From Procambarus clarkii (lineage: Eukaryota > Arthropoda > Malacostraca > Decapoda > Cambaridae): a stretch of 64,000 nt of DNA. How positions within the stretch are numbered: position 1 is the stretch's first letter; each line of letters begins with the position of its first letter. The notes below the pieces were generated by a model, which saw nothing but the letters and a program-made list of their open reading frames with translations, was not told the origin of the DNA and ran no database searches. The stretch covers positions 20,285,900-20,349,899 of the forward strand of contig NC_091227.1 in the NCBI RefSeq assembly GCF_040958095.1. The letters run 5' to 3'. Shown here one piece after another: positions 36,100 through 46,754 of this stretch. Both the position numbers and the translations under genes were made by a program.

Positions 36100-37520
36100 A
36101 GCTGATAGTTAAGGCCTGTTGAATGGTGTGAATAGAGTACACACATCTATTGTGAAGGGCCCCTGATCTAGTATGAGGGCCAACTTATCCAGTGGTGCTC
36201 AATGACCTAAGTACAGTATAGGGCTTGGCAAGGGCCTAAATTTGGGTTATAAATTTAAACCGTTCAGAACATGCAGGTCTCCTCAACCTAGGAAAAGGCT
36301 GTTTGAATGTGTAGTACACAGTTTTGGCCTTTCTTCATTAAATGCCTAGATAATGTTTATTTCACTTATTTTTTATTTTTTTAATATTTAATATATTTTA
36401 AATTAAACAAAATAGATGCACAAAACTACATAAAACAGTTTGGTGTTCTGCTGCTAATGTATTTTTTTATACTTTACAATTCAGTGCTTGGCAGGAATTA
36501 GGATACTCACAAATTTTAATGTTTTTATAGTCAAGAATTACAAAATGATATGATGTTGTACAGCACTGTATTGAACTTACACTGTTGGCACATAAAATGT
36601 AAATACTGTATTTGAAGTTTGACAATTACTGCAATCACACTTTTAGAGGTTAACGTTGTCAAAGTAAGCCGACTGTTCCTTACTTAGTAGCTTAGCAATT
36701 ATTCTTGAATTTGCCCTAAATCTGGATTCTTTTAATTGGTATTTCATTGGTTCTAATAATATTCCCTATAGCTTTTCTAATGAGATGTTTTCCTGACCCA
36801 ATAACTGTCTCAATTCTCTTTCGTTTAAAGGTCCTGTTGTATAGTTCTCTAACAACTATTCCTTCACCTCTCATTTCTTTAGGTTATGATGATTTAATAC
36901 CTTGATAACTGGGGCCCCAACCTCCTTCGAATAAGGCCTGGTTGACTCGCTGGCTTAAAAGTTTATCCTGATGCGCCACCATCATAGCTTTTCCAGATTC
37001 TTTCCGTCATTTAGGACGTGAGGACTAACTGCCATAATAATAACTTAATTTGCCACTATTACATGTTTACTTGAATGCTTCTTTTGTAAGTAGGTCATTA
37101 TGGTTTTACCGTAACAGCTTGCCTTGATCCACAACAATTACCTCTCCCTGGATCCTATCATTATGCTTATGCCAGGATTGCTAACTGTCCAGATAATTAG
37201 CTCTGACTTTATGCATCTACAAGCTGATGTTACAAACAGGTTGACTGTAAATTTGTTTTTCCCTGACAGGCTGTTGAGAATGCTCAAGGAATAGACAGGG
37301 GAGAAAATGAAGATCAGGTGCAACACTGCCTGTGCCAGGAGCAGCACAGTGTTCTCTGCGATCCCATCACTTACCAACGGCATCACCAGGTGAACCTTTA
37401 ATACAGTGCAATTTGTCAAGTGTGCACTTTAGACAGCTGGTTGATTGTTGTAAATTTATTGCATATTCTGTACTGTTTTTAACATACTAAATCTAAATAT
37501 TTAACTGTTATCTTATATGA
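36100..37520. other. Gene-poor spacer before the second TFIIS end unit
   Basis: AT-rich sequence with one GC-richer patch (about 36900-37420). In that patch an open frame at 37264-37389 (AVENAQGIDRGENEDQ, then CDPITYQRHHQ) is bordered by CAG and GTGAAC, but I know no related protein and do not call it an exon. Confidence 0.4.
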
Positions 37521-37523
37521 CAG

Positions 37524-37670
37524 GAACTGGCTAGTGCTGAGATGAAGACTCTACGTGAGAATTTCACACAGGAAGCCATTGAAATTCATCAGCTAGCTGT
37601 TGCTCAAGATACTAAAACAGATTTGCTCAAATGTGGAGAATGTGGACAGCGAGACTGCACTTACAGCCAG
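37524..37670 (+). CDS. Second version of TFIIS exon 6
   Basis: A 147-bp exon, the same length and phase as TFIIS exon 6 (30121-30267), with an AG acceptor and GT donor intact. It encodes the end of the domain II-III linker and the first zinc-binding pair ([14 protein letters not shown]). Compared codon by codon with exon 6, ten of 49 codons change the amino acid and seventeen are silent. It can be joined to exon 5 (phase 0) in place of exon 6. Either it is an alternative exon or part of a young partial gene copy. No second promoter or upstream exons are visible, so alternative splicing is the simpler reading. Confidence 0.75.
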
Positions 37671-38095
37671 GTAGTTGTCATTTTTTACATCTATTCCTCT
37701 GGTTTACTGTACTGTAAATCTATTTATTGTAAGTGATGTTCACATTTTTTCAAGTTTTAAAAGATTTCTTCATAGAAAATTACTAGAATTTTATTGTCAT
37801 GAAATCATTGATAACAGGAGAGACTTTTTGTTCTTGAGGACGTAAGCAATTTATATTGATCTAAAGGTACGTTTAAAGGACACAGCTTATCCAACTTTTA
37901 AATAACACCTTAGCTTTCCTTATTACTCTTCTTCTTGTCTACTGTCCCTTGACTTGTATACATCCATTTAGAAATCTAAAAGAATGCTGAAGAATAAAGG
38001 AAAAAAGTCAGGATACCAGCTAAATTTTCATAATTTTGTGTTATATAGGATTCACAGACTTCTGTCAACTAATAAGCACTTGGATCTCTAAACAG

Positions 38096-38176
38096 ATGCA
38101 GTCCAAAAGTTCTGATGAACCTATTACGACGTCTGTCTTGTGCAATCATTGTGGTAAACGTTGGAAGTTCTGCTGA
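38096..38176 (+). CDS. Second version of TFIIS terminal exon 7
   Basis: An 81-bp terminal exon of the same length as exon 7 (30765-30845), with an intact acceptor and a TGA stop. The encoded zinc-ribbon tip keeps the catalytic pair in KSSDEPITT, both zinc cysteines (VLCNHCG) and the ending RWKFC. Five of 26 residues differ, among them Arg to Lys just before the SSDE motif and Phe to Ser in the hairpin. Six further codons differ silently. The intron before it (37671-38095) is shorter than its counterpart (425 against 497 bp). Confidence 0.75.
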   Translation: MQSKSSDEPITTSVLCNHCGKRWKFC

Positions 38177-39630
38177 GCTATGAGTCAAAAGGCACCAAAT
38201 ATGCCCCAAAGGATTTCTTTGTTTTTGTAATGAACTTGGAAATTTTTTGCTGCTCCAAAAACTAAATGAAATATAAGATTTGGCATTAACATCTTCAACC
38301 CTGTGCAGATAAAGCATGAATCATGACCATCTTCAACCCTTAGAAAAGGTACTTAATGCATGTGATCATATATGTACCATTACTTGTTATGTGTGACTTA
38401 CTGAACTGCTTAAAAAGTGGCTCAGCAAAGCTCACATTTGTAATGTTTCTGACTTATAATGTTTCAAAATCCATGTTGTTGAGTATTCCAAGGTTGCAAA
38501 GAAGTGAATTCTTTGATAACAAAAATATGTAGGCATCATTTAACTACAGTAATTTTGAATTATTTCATGTTAAGTATTGAACAATAGAATAGTTATCATT
38601 TACACTGCGTAATATGACTTATGAATACCTTCTCTGTATCCCAGCATTGTAATTCACAAATGAAACTTCATCACATTATGTACTGTGTTATATTAGATAA
38701 GACTTTGAACTTTTAAGATTCTGCATTATATTCCAGTGTTGGCTGACAACTAATTTTAGTACTGTACAGGGCGATGCATGACTATGCAATGAGCTGGTTT
38801 TTTCAACATTTCACTTGGAAAAATATATAGCTTTACATTCCTACATTTATTGTCATTAGGACATATGATTACAAATACAGTGTATTTGTATAGTGTTACG
38901 TGACTGTAAAGTTCTTTTATGTTCCAATAACATTCATTCCTTTGATGAGATTTTGTGTAAATACAATACACTGTTTGATTACGTTGTGTTGTATCCTGGA
39001 TTTGAATTTACCAGGTAGTATTCTGAAGTGACGACCAATTCCACATGGATTATCGTTTTCAAAATACATAATTTTATGTCAATGTGTAGTAGCTCACCAA
39101 AATCTGACTAGTTATTTATTTATTGTAATAACTTGCATGAGTTCCATACTTAGAGTCTAGTCTTGTACATTACAATTCCAGAATAGTTATAAAAAAAATT
39201 GTATAAAACATACCACTAAGCAACTCATTGCCCCATACTCTAATATATAATTCTTTATATAATATATATTATATATATATTTATATTATTATTTTATATT
39301 ATATAATATATAATTATTTATAATATCTAAACAATAAGACATTTAATTGCTATGCAGTGTGTATCATGTATGACATACTATCCATATTAATAATACTTTT
39401 AATTTCAAAATGTTGCATATGTCTCTGTACAATATATATACAGTACTGTATATTTTTTTCATTAACTCTCTGGCTGCATAGTTAGATGTCTGAAATGTGA
39501 ATAATTACAAAAGTTGCACTTTGAATATTTGAGTTGATGGAAGCTATTTCCAGGAAAAGCTTGATTATCATCAGGTGGGAATCATGTATTATTTGACTAA
39601 AGAAAATTAATCCACCCAAGAGCTGTTTTA

Positions 39631-39633
<3 letters not shown>

Positions 39634-39707
<74 letters not shown>

Positions 39708-39754
39708 TACATACATACATACATACATACATACATACATACATACATACATAC
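39634..39754. repeat. (TA)n followed by (CATA)n microsatellite
   Basis: About 64 bp of TA run into a short CA stretch and then about twelve CATA units. Open frames on the minus strand here ([14 protein letters not shown]) are products of the repeat. Confidence 0.95.
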
Positions 39755-40502
39755 AAGAGTTCTTACATTCTTGTAGAGCCACTGGTAAGCACAGCGTTTC
39801 GGGCAGATCCTTAATCCTAAATTTTTTCCCGGAATATGACCCACTAAATGGTGTTCCCCCGAATACAACCTGCCGAAATAGCATGTATAGGTAATGTACA
39901 TTTCCTAAACATGATGAATGACTACTGTATGTACTTGATTTGGGCCCTTTATTTGGAAGGCAGACTGTATACATAACTACTGCCAATCACCATACACCTC
40001 TATGCATACCAGTATCTAAAATATATATGAACACTTTATTTAACTAGTTATTAATCATCATGAATCATTCACAACCAGGCTCGACTGCTCCAGTCTCAAG
40101 CTCCAATTCTCAGGGATGTAACCCAATGCATTAATACAGTAAAAACAACTGTTATGAATTTGGCGACATTCGTCAACTGTCACAGCCAAAGAGTTAAAAT
40201 AAGGCCATATTTAAATTTGTATTTATTCAAAATCCAGTATACAATTTTTTATTAATAAGTCAGACCAATTTTGTTATTTTTTTAGTGTGAATATTTTCAA
40301 TCCCAATGCTTAGCCTAATGGGTAATACAGGTTTAATACTCAGAGTACTGTATTCTTATCAATACAATTGTACCTGTAGATACATTATTTGATTTTCAAT
40401 TCAAAAATACTGTACATGATTGTTAAATAAAAGAAAAGACACTACTGTACCTGTGGCCACTCACTGATGAGCGGTTCTTGGGGAACAAGTTGTCAAAAAG
40501 AT

Positions 40503-40750
40503 GTAAACTGTTGAACCACAACACAAAGTGTAAACTGTTGAACCACAACACAAAGTGTAAACTGTTGAACCACAACACAAAGTGTAAACTGTTGAACCAC
40601 AACACAAAGTGTAAACTGTTGAACCACAACACAAAGTATAAACTGTTGAAACCCACAGCACAAAGTGTAAACTATTGAACCACAACACAAAGTATAAACT
40701 GTTGAAACCCACAGCACAAAGTGTAAACTGTTGAACCACAACACAAAGTG
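40503..40750. repeat. 27-bp minisatellite, about nine copies
   Basis: The unit contains ACTGTTGAACCACAACACAA. A variant with an extra A and CCCACAGCAC appears twice in regular alternation near the right end, suggesting that a two-unit block was itself duplicated. Confidence 0.9.
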
Positions 40751-40889
40751 GTGACAACGATGCAGAGAAACAACACATTAAAAGTAGACTTTACTTGTAG
40801 GTAATGTTTCACTTGTAAGGGCTATGTCAAATCTAATACACAGGGTTAATGCTTATATATGGAGCAAATGTGGAGGGCAGGAAGGTGGA

Positions 40890-41290
40890 GGTAGAGCGGT
40901 GAAGATGGAGGCAGGGAGGTGTAGGTGGAGGCAGGGAGGTGTAGGTGGAGGCAGGGAGGTGTAGGTGGAGGCAGGGAGGTGAAGGTGGAGGCAGGGAGGT
41001 GTAGGTGGAGACAGGGAGGTGTAGGTGGAGACAGGGAGGTGTAGGTGGAGACAGGGAGGTGTAGGTGGAGGCAGGGAGGTGTAGGTGGAGACAGGGAGGT
41101 GTAGGTGGAGACAGGGAGGTGTAGGTGGAGACAGGGAGGTGTAGGTGAAGGTTGAGGCAGGGAGGTGTAGGTGGAGACAGGGAGGTGTAGGTGGAGACAG
41201 GGAGGTGTAGGTGAAGGTTGAGGCAGGGAGGTGTAGGTGGAGACAGGGAAGTGTAGGCGGAGGCAGGGAGGTGAAGGTGGAGGCAGGGAT
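40890..41290. repeat. 20-bp purine-rich minisatellite, about twenty copies
   Basis: The unit is GGTGTAGGTGGAGGCAGGGA, with A/G variants and two inserted GTTGAG segments (41146 and 41214). G-runs on one strand make quadruplex formation possible. The long minus-strand frames (TPPCLHLHLP repeats) come from a period that gives no stop codons and are not a gene. Confidence 0.95.
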
Positions 41291-41299
41291 CGGTAATTA

Positions 41300-42520
41300 C
41301 CAGAATGTGCCAAGTTAGTATGACTATACAGTATAGTATAGGAGGAAGGGAGGTGAGAAAGTAAGCAATAAATTGTATTTTATTAGAGAACAATTTTAGC
41401 CAGCAAAATAGCATTGTTTTATTTTCCTTGATTTTTGTTTCATTGTGTTGTAGTGTTTGATGGGTGCAAATTCTATACTCAGGTTTGTCTTGCTTTTACC
41501 TTTGATGTTGATGTGTTTTGTATCACTGAAGTTCATGAGGTGTTACAGCTGGTTCTTAAGTGTGATGCAATCACTACAAGTGTTATACACACACACATCT
41601 TGAGGTTATCTCAAGATAACCTCAAGATAACACACACACCACACCTATACAGTACTTATATTTGTAAATTATAACATTTAGTTTCTGGGTGTCTTACCCA
41701 AGTGTTGCATAGATAAAAAAAAATGCTTACATCACTATTTAACAGAATCATATGAAAATTCAGCTATACTATCCCACTGGCTAAAAATATACTTTAATAA
41801 AATTCATTTTATAACTTCTGGTTTTCCTAACCCTCACTGCACCTTCACCTCCTCAACCCTCCTTTTCCCTTTACAAGCACTAATTCTATGTATCTGTTAT
41901 ATTTATAAAGTCAGCTAGCTTTTCCCCAATATCAAATATATAAGGAGAAAGATAAAATTGAAATATCTGTTAAATGCTGACCACTGTCAGTAAATCAAAA
42001 AGCTTACAACAGACTTGCGGACCAACCCATACATTTTGCTCGTCCTTTGCCCCTATACACATTCCTGGACACTCCACTGATTCTCTCCCCATACTTATCT
42101 TGACCTTTCTCCTATATATTCTTCATACTGTCTTGGCATTAAACATTTTCAGGTGACTAAACTGATCCAAAGCATTTCTCTTGTAATAACTTTTCTGTTC
42201 CTTTGTCTATACACCACATTTGTGTGTCTGTCTAAGTACTGAATTTGCGTGTCCCCCCCTTGTCTATACACTGTATTGTGTCCATTTGATTATGTACCAA
42301 ATTTGTGTCCCTTAGTTTATGTATCGAATTTGTGTCCTTTTTGTCCATATACAGTACCAGGTTTGTGTGTGTCTCTTTGTATATACATTACAGTATATTG
42401 AATTTGTCTGTCCCTTTGTCTATATACCTTTGTGTTCCTTTGTCTATATACCTTATTTGTACAAAAATAAGCCTCTCTTAGTTCATGGTTCTTAGCTCTT
42501 AGTTCAAAAATAAGTCTCAT
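41300..42520. other. Gene-poor stretch
   Basis: AT-rich sequence. It contains a short palindrome (CTTGAGGTTATC and its complement, about 41598-41626) of the kind found at the tails of the tRNA-derived SINEs. Around 42180-42470 there are loose repeats of TTTGTCTATATACC and GAATTTGTGTCC. No exon is supported. Confidence 0.5.
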
Positions 42521-42524
42521 GGAC

Positions 42525-42735
42525 AAGATCTTGAAAGGGGGAATAGATAAACTGGATAAAGAAGCATATTTAAATTAAAATGTGGTAGAACGAGGGCACA
42601 TCGATGAAGGCTAGACTTACACATGAGTCACTACAAGTTCTCGTCCTTGTAAACAACCTTAAAGGTAGACAAGGAGTCTGACCCCTTCAGCCAAGCCAAC
42701 TAGGCCTGGAGCTGTGAAAAATTTCAGAGAAAAAT
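42525..42735 (+). mobile_element. LINE 3' coding fragment
   Basis: The plus strand reads GGIDKLDKEAYLN followed by GHIDEG and later LVNNLKG-like pieces. This is the end of the CR1/L2-like LINE reading frame, and the same part is present at about 49760-49930 (GIDKVNK, then LDEGTSVGAGL). Stops interrupt it. Confidence 0.5.
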
Positions 42736-42797
42736 AGAGCCAAAATATTCCCAGACCCTTGGACCCCTTGGATCTTCACGTCTCGAAGGGAATTCCT

Positions 42798-43010
42798 TCA
42801 TCAGTTACGCAAGCATATTCTTTCACAGTCTTCGGCGGCTTAGTTTACATAAAATAGACAGTTTATGAGCTCCGGAACACCAGAGGGTTGTTTATAAGAA
42901 TAATAACATGTGATTGGCAAGTTCCCATGCTCGTAAACTCTTTAACAAAGGTAAACAAAGCCGCCAAATATTGAGAATTCGTAAGTACAGTACTTGCATA
43001 AATGGGAGTT
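42798..43010. repeat. Decayed copy of a long-arm foldback MITE
   Basis: Blocks shared with 51116-51365 and 58819-59035 are CAGTTACGCAAGCA, CTTCGGCGGCTTAGTTTACA, AACAGTTTATGAGCTCCGG, TTGGCAAGTTCCCATGCT, AACAAAGCCGCCAAA and ATTCGTAAGT. The arms are more diverged than in the other two copies. Confidence 0.6.
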
Positions 43011-43436
43011 GAATCCTGGCTCTCGATTTTGTTATAATAGGCATAATAATATTAATAATTAAAAAAAAATGTACAGAACATGATGCAGTGCTTAATTAAT
43101 AAGTACTGAAAATATTTACTGAATCAAGTCCCTAATACGCTAAGCATTTTGGGGTGGACTAGTTGCCGTATGTCTTGTATAGTTATGTATGGAATATATA
43201 TTGAGAGAGAATGGTGCAGGAAACATATAATTGTTTAAGAGAAAACAAAAGTGTAAAGGCTGAGCCCAAACTGCACACAGGTGCGGCAAGGAATGAGAGG
43301 GAACCGAGACGTCAGTTGTGTGTACAGTTAATGCAGCTCCAACATTTCCAGCCCAACAGCATGTCTTGGGTTGGCTGTGTGTTGCAGGAGAAGACTAGGC
43401 ACGCGGGCCATGTTTTTCGTCCACCAAGCTGCCCCA

Positions 43437-43727
43437 ACACATGAGGCAGGTGCTTCTCCTGCCCTACACATGAGGTAGGTCTTCCTCCCGCCCTACACAT
43501 GAGGCAGGTGCTTCTCCCGCCCTACACATGAGGCAGGGGCTTCTCTTGCCCTACACATGAGGTAAGTGCTTCTCCCGCCCTACACATGAAGCAGGGGCTT
43601 CTCCCGCCCTACACATGAGGCAGGGGCTTCTCCCGCCCTACACATGAGGTAAGTGCTTCTCCCGCCCTACACATGAGGCAGGGGCTTCTCCCGCCCTACA
43701 CATGAGGTAAGTGCTTCTCCCGCCCTA
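43437..43727. repeat. 29-bp minisatellite, about ten copies
   Basis: The unit contains CTTCTCCCGCCCTACACATG. Most variation is in the G-run (GCAGGTGC, GCAGGGGC, GTAAGTGC), and the variants are arranged in alternating order. Confidence 0.95.
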
Positions 43728-43970
43728 TCTGACGCTTCAGCAGATAATCAGGGCTATTATAAGCCCTAATCAGATGGTTAGGGCTTCGTTTTATGTATTT
43801 GATTGTCGTATGGTTTGATTTTCATGTCTAGGTCAAATGTGACTTAATTTTTGGTTGAGTGGGGATAATTAGCCAGTGCTTTTGCCAGTTAATATATTTT
43901 CCCCATTTTGAGCGTGAAAATAACTTGTTTAACGCATACGGGCGAAAAGAGGGCTGATTCTTGTGGTTTA

Positions 43971-44110
43971 TCAGACTGAGCGCACGAAGCTGAGCTCAGC
44001 TGATTCACGAAGCAGCTTACGAATGTTTTTCTTCTTAGCGGCTACGTCGGTAGGAGTTTGGCCCGAGAGGTTCTTAGTCTTAGTTCCGGTGGTTGAAGTT
44101 TTAATGCATT
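43971..44110 (-). pseudogene. Short ankyrin-like open frame, origin doubtful
   Basis: On the minus strand a frame reads SGQTPTDVAAKKKNIRKLLRES and ends in a stop. It looks like the last ankyrin repeat of a protein. The DNA encoding the final part (CGTAAGCTGCTTCGTGAATC) is also close to the end of the foldback MITE family at 58819-59035. It may therefore be a piece of such an element that happens to read like an ankyrin repeat. No upstream exon was found. Confidence 0.25.
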
Positions 44111-44154
44111 GTGTCGGGGACAGGCAGCCAGTATATACATATAGTTTATGATTA

Positions 44155-44196
44155 TATACTATCATATGTGTGCGACAGCTTACATATGATAGTATA
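44155..44196. repeat. Perfect 15-bp inverted repeat
   Basis: Arms TATACTATCATATGT and its exact complement flank a 12-bp loop. Confidence 0.85.
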
Positions 44197-44303
44197 TTAC
44201 CTACCGTATCAACCTATCCTGGCTTTGCGCCCTGGTGAGGCCACTCCAGACCGACAACCAGAGCGCAACTCCATAGTCTCCTAAGACTGATGATGATGAT
44301 GAT

Positions 44304-44616
44304 GATAAAGATTAAGCCATCCAAAAGGTGGCACGGGCATGAATAACCCGTAAGTGGTGGCCCTTTTGAGCCATTACCAGTATCAAGAGCTGATACTGGA
44401 GATCTGTGGAGGTGCGACTGCACCCTGCGTGACGGGAGATATCTCCCGTGACATACACCCGATGATGAAGATTAAGCCACCCAAAAGGTGGCACGGGCAT
44501 GAATAGCCCGTAAGTGGTGGCCCTTCTGAGCCATTACCAGTATCAAGAGCTGATCGATACTGGAGATCTGTGGAGGTGCAACTGCACCCTGCGTGACGGG
44601 AGATGTCTCCCGTCTA
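44304..44616 (-). mobile_element. Two head-to-tail copies of a hairpin-chain SINE-like element
   Basis: Two copies of about 156 bp (44304-44460 and 44461-44616). In the likely sense (minus) direction each starts with the palindrome GACGGGAGA..TCTCCCGTC and ends GTGGCTTAATCTTCATC plus a short ATCA- or ATC-type simple tail. The body is a row of short inverted repeats: GTGC/GCAC, AGTATC/GATACT, CGGGC/GCCCG and CCACC/GGTGG. Other copies lie at about 50126-50280 and 50283-50448, and fragments at 49950-50000, 54092-54145 and 54203-54258, in both orientations. There is no tRNA-like head. Confidence 0.75.
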
Positions 44617-44689
44617 AGACTGATGGATGCCTACTACTATTATATTATTATACCAAGGTCTCCCCCCCCCTCCCCGGCCCTCCCCAGGG

Positions 44690-44805
44690 TCGAATTACTG
44701 ACCCCCTCCCCCCAAGATGCAACCCCACAACAAGCTAACTCCTGGGTACCTATTTACTGCTAGGTGGACAGGGGCATTGGGTGATAGGAAACGCGCCCAG
44801 CCATT
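44690..44805 (-). repeat. tRNA-SINE body fragment
   Basis: On the minus strand it reads CCTGTCCACCTAGCAGTAAA, then TAGGTACCCAGGAGTTAGC, then GGGGTCAGTAATTCGACC, the body of the same SINE family as 48164-48405. The tRNA-like head is missing. Confidence 0.6.
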
Positions 44806-44879
44806 TGCGGGGAGGGAGGGGGGAGTGAAAGGCACTGGAGGAGGATGGAGATTACGCTCTCGTTCACACTTATCAAATG

Positions 44880-45010
44880 TAATTTGTTGATGGTCTTTCT
44901 TGAAGGGTGAGTGGGTGGGAGTAGTTGGTAGGGTGGGGTGGTGGTTGGGGGTAGTTGGTTGGGTGGGGTGGTGGTTGTGGGGTGAGAATTGTTGGTGTGG
45001 TAGGGTGATT
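44880..45010. repeat. G/T-rich degenerate tandem repeat
   Basis: Imperfect repeats of GGTGGGGTGGTGGTTG and GTAGTTGGT fill this stretch. Antisense frames rich in Pro/Thr here are not genes. Confidence 0.7.
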
Positions 45011-45116
45011 GTTGTAGTAGGTACTCACTAAATTGTTTTGCAAGGTATGAACCACGAGTTTTGGGCCGACTGGTGTATAGTTTGAGAGCATATAAGGCTC
45101 TGTCACATAGTAGCAT

Positions 45117-45235
45117 ATTAAGCCGCGTATGGAGACCGCCTCCATTACACTTCTCACCACATTACTATTGTTCACTACTCTGACAGTGAACCAATTCTCT
45201 GTAATATGTGTGTGGCTCCCTGGCATCATTACATA
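45117..45235 (-). mobile_element. LINE tail relic
   Basis: The plus-strand sequence CGTATGGAGACCGCCTCC, then CACTACTCTGACAGTGAA, then TGTGTGGCTCCCTGG parallels 53068-53170, the minus-strand end of a LINE (GTATGGAGTCAGCCTCC, then ACTACTCTGACACTGAA). It is therefore another, older copy of that LINE's 3' part. Confidence 0.5.
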
Positions 45236-45837
45236 TATGGATACGATGTCACCCAGGTTCGGGCCCCGCCCATGCTAACTACTGGGTATGGGGGGTAGGA
45301 GAGAGAATGTTTGTTAGTGTTTGCGAACCACTAGTGCCTGTGAACTGGTATGCACGAGGGGTGAAAGCAGAGAAAAACTAACAGTAGAAAGTCGTATTGA
45401 ATCGTTAGTGTTTTAGTCCCCCCTCCGCATAATTGCAGTGCGTTTTCTACTACAAAAAGACACACGGTTGTTACCTTGTATTTAAATATTAATCATCACG
45501 GTTTTTGCTGTGTTATCGTTCTCTATTCTGATTAACGAATGAGTAACAGTCACTAGTTTCCATTGTTGCGTTCGCGGATCTAGAACCGGATTCAAGAATT
45601 GATTTGCCGGTGCATTGTTCACTAATTATATTTTTTTCCTACGGGTGCAAATATGAGAACGCGTTGCTTTTGTAACTCACCATAATGGTAAAATGAGCTC
45701 ATGTACTGTCATATATAATCCTAAAACAAATCCCTAAGGCAAGCCATCACCACAGCCACCCACACCTGACTCCTGGGGGAAGCCAGTCTGGCTTAGGGCA
45801 AGTCTAGGGCAAGACTCTCTCAACAGTGTCACTATCA

Positions 45838-46012
45838 CATCAAGTCCAAAGCAGACATCTCATATCATCAAGTCCAAAGCAGACGTCTCAGATCATTAAG
45901 TCCAAAGTAGACATTCTCAGATCATCAAGTCCAAAGCAGACGTCTCAGATCATCAAGTCCAAAGCAGACGTCTCAGGTCATCACGTCCAAAGTAGACGTC
46001 TCAGATCACCAT
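45838..46012. repeat. 28-bp minisatellite, about six copies
   Basis: The unit contains ATCAAGTCCAAAGCAGACGT followed by CTCAG. Copies vary at a few positions. Confidence 0.9.
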
Positions 46013-46284
46013 CTCATCCCCTCACCTATGATAGCTCCGTCTCCTCCCCTCTCATAACCAAATCCTTTGGTCATTCAAAGTCAAAGTGTGTCATATTGAC
46101 ACGTGTATTACTCTCGTGAATATTGCAAGACGAATATTTGAAGAATTGGTAGTTGAGAATCTGTCTTTGGATATACGCAACAAGTACAGCTGCCTGGCAT
46201 CGTTCGCCTTGGCAGTAGAGAGCGTGGGAACCGTCACTGAGTACAAGGAGGTGTAAGAGAGTCGACCTGGCCGGGTATAGAACA

Positions 46285-46754
<470 letters not shown>

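Larger units (their letters stand above)
37524..40497 (+). repeat. Segmental duplication, unit B
   Basis: Second copy of the unit at 30121-32575, starting 7403 bp downstream of unit A. It is longer because a (TA)n/(CATA)n tract and some unique sequence (about 39634-40200) have been added. It ends where a 27-bp minisatellite begins (40503). Noncoding parts are clearly more diverged than the exons. Confidence 0.8.

Noticed and set aside
37138-37419. 93-aa minus-strand frame and a 42-codon plus-strand frame between splice-like sites
   Set aside because: Neither resembles a known protein, and the TFIIS model needs no exon here.
40833-41414. Pro/Leu/His-rich frames of 193 and 155 aa
   Set aside because: Products of the 20-bp minisatellite. 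No start context or splice sites are supported.
43437-43727. Regular 29-bp repeats considered as a CRISPR array
   Set aside because: Units are contiguous with no unique spacers, and the genome is plainly eukaryotic. The same holds for the other minisatellites.
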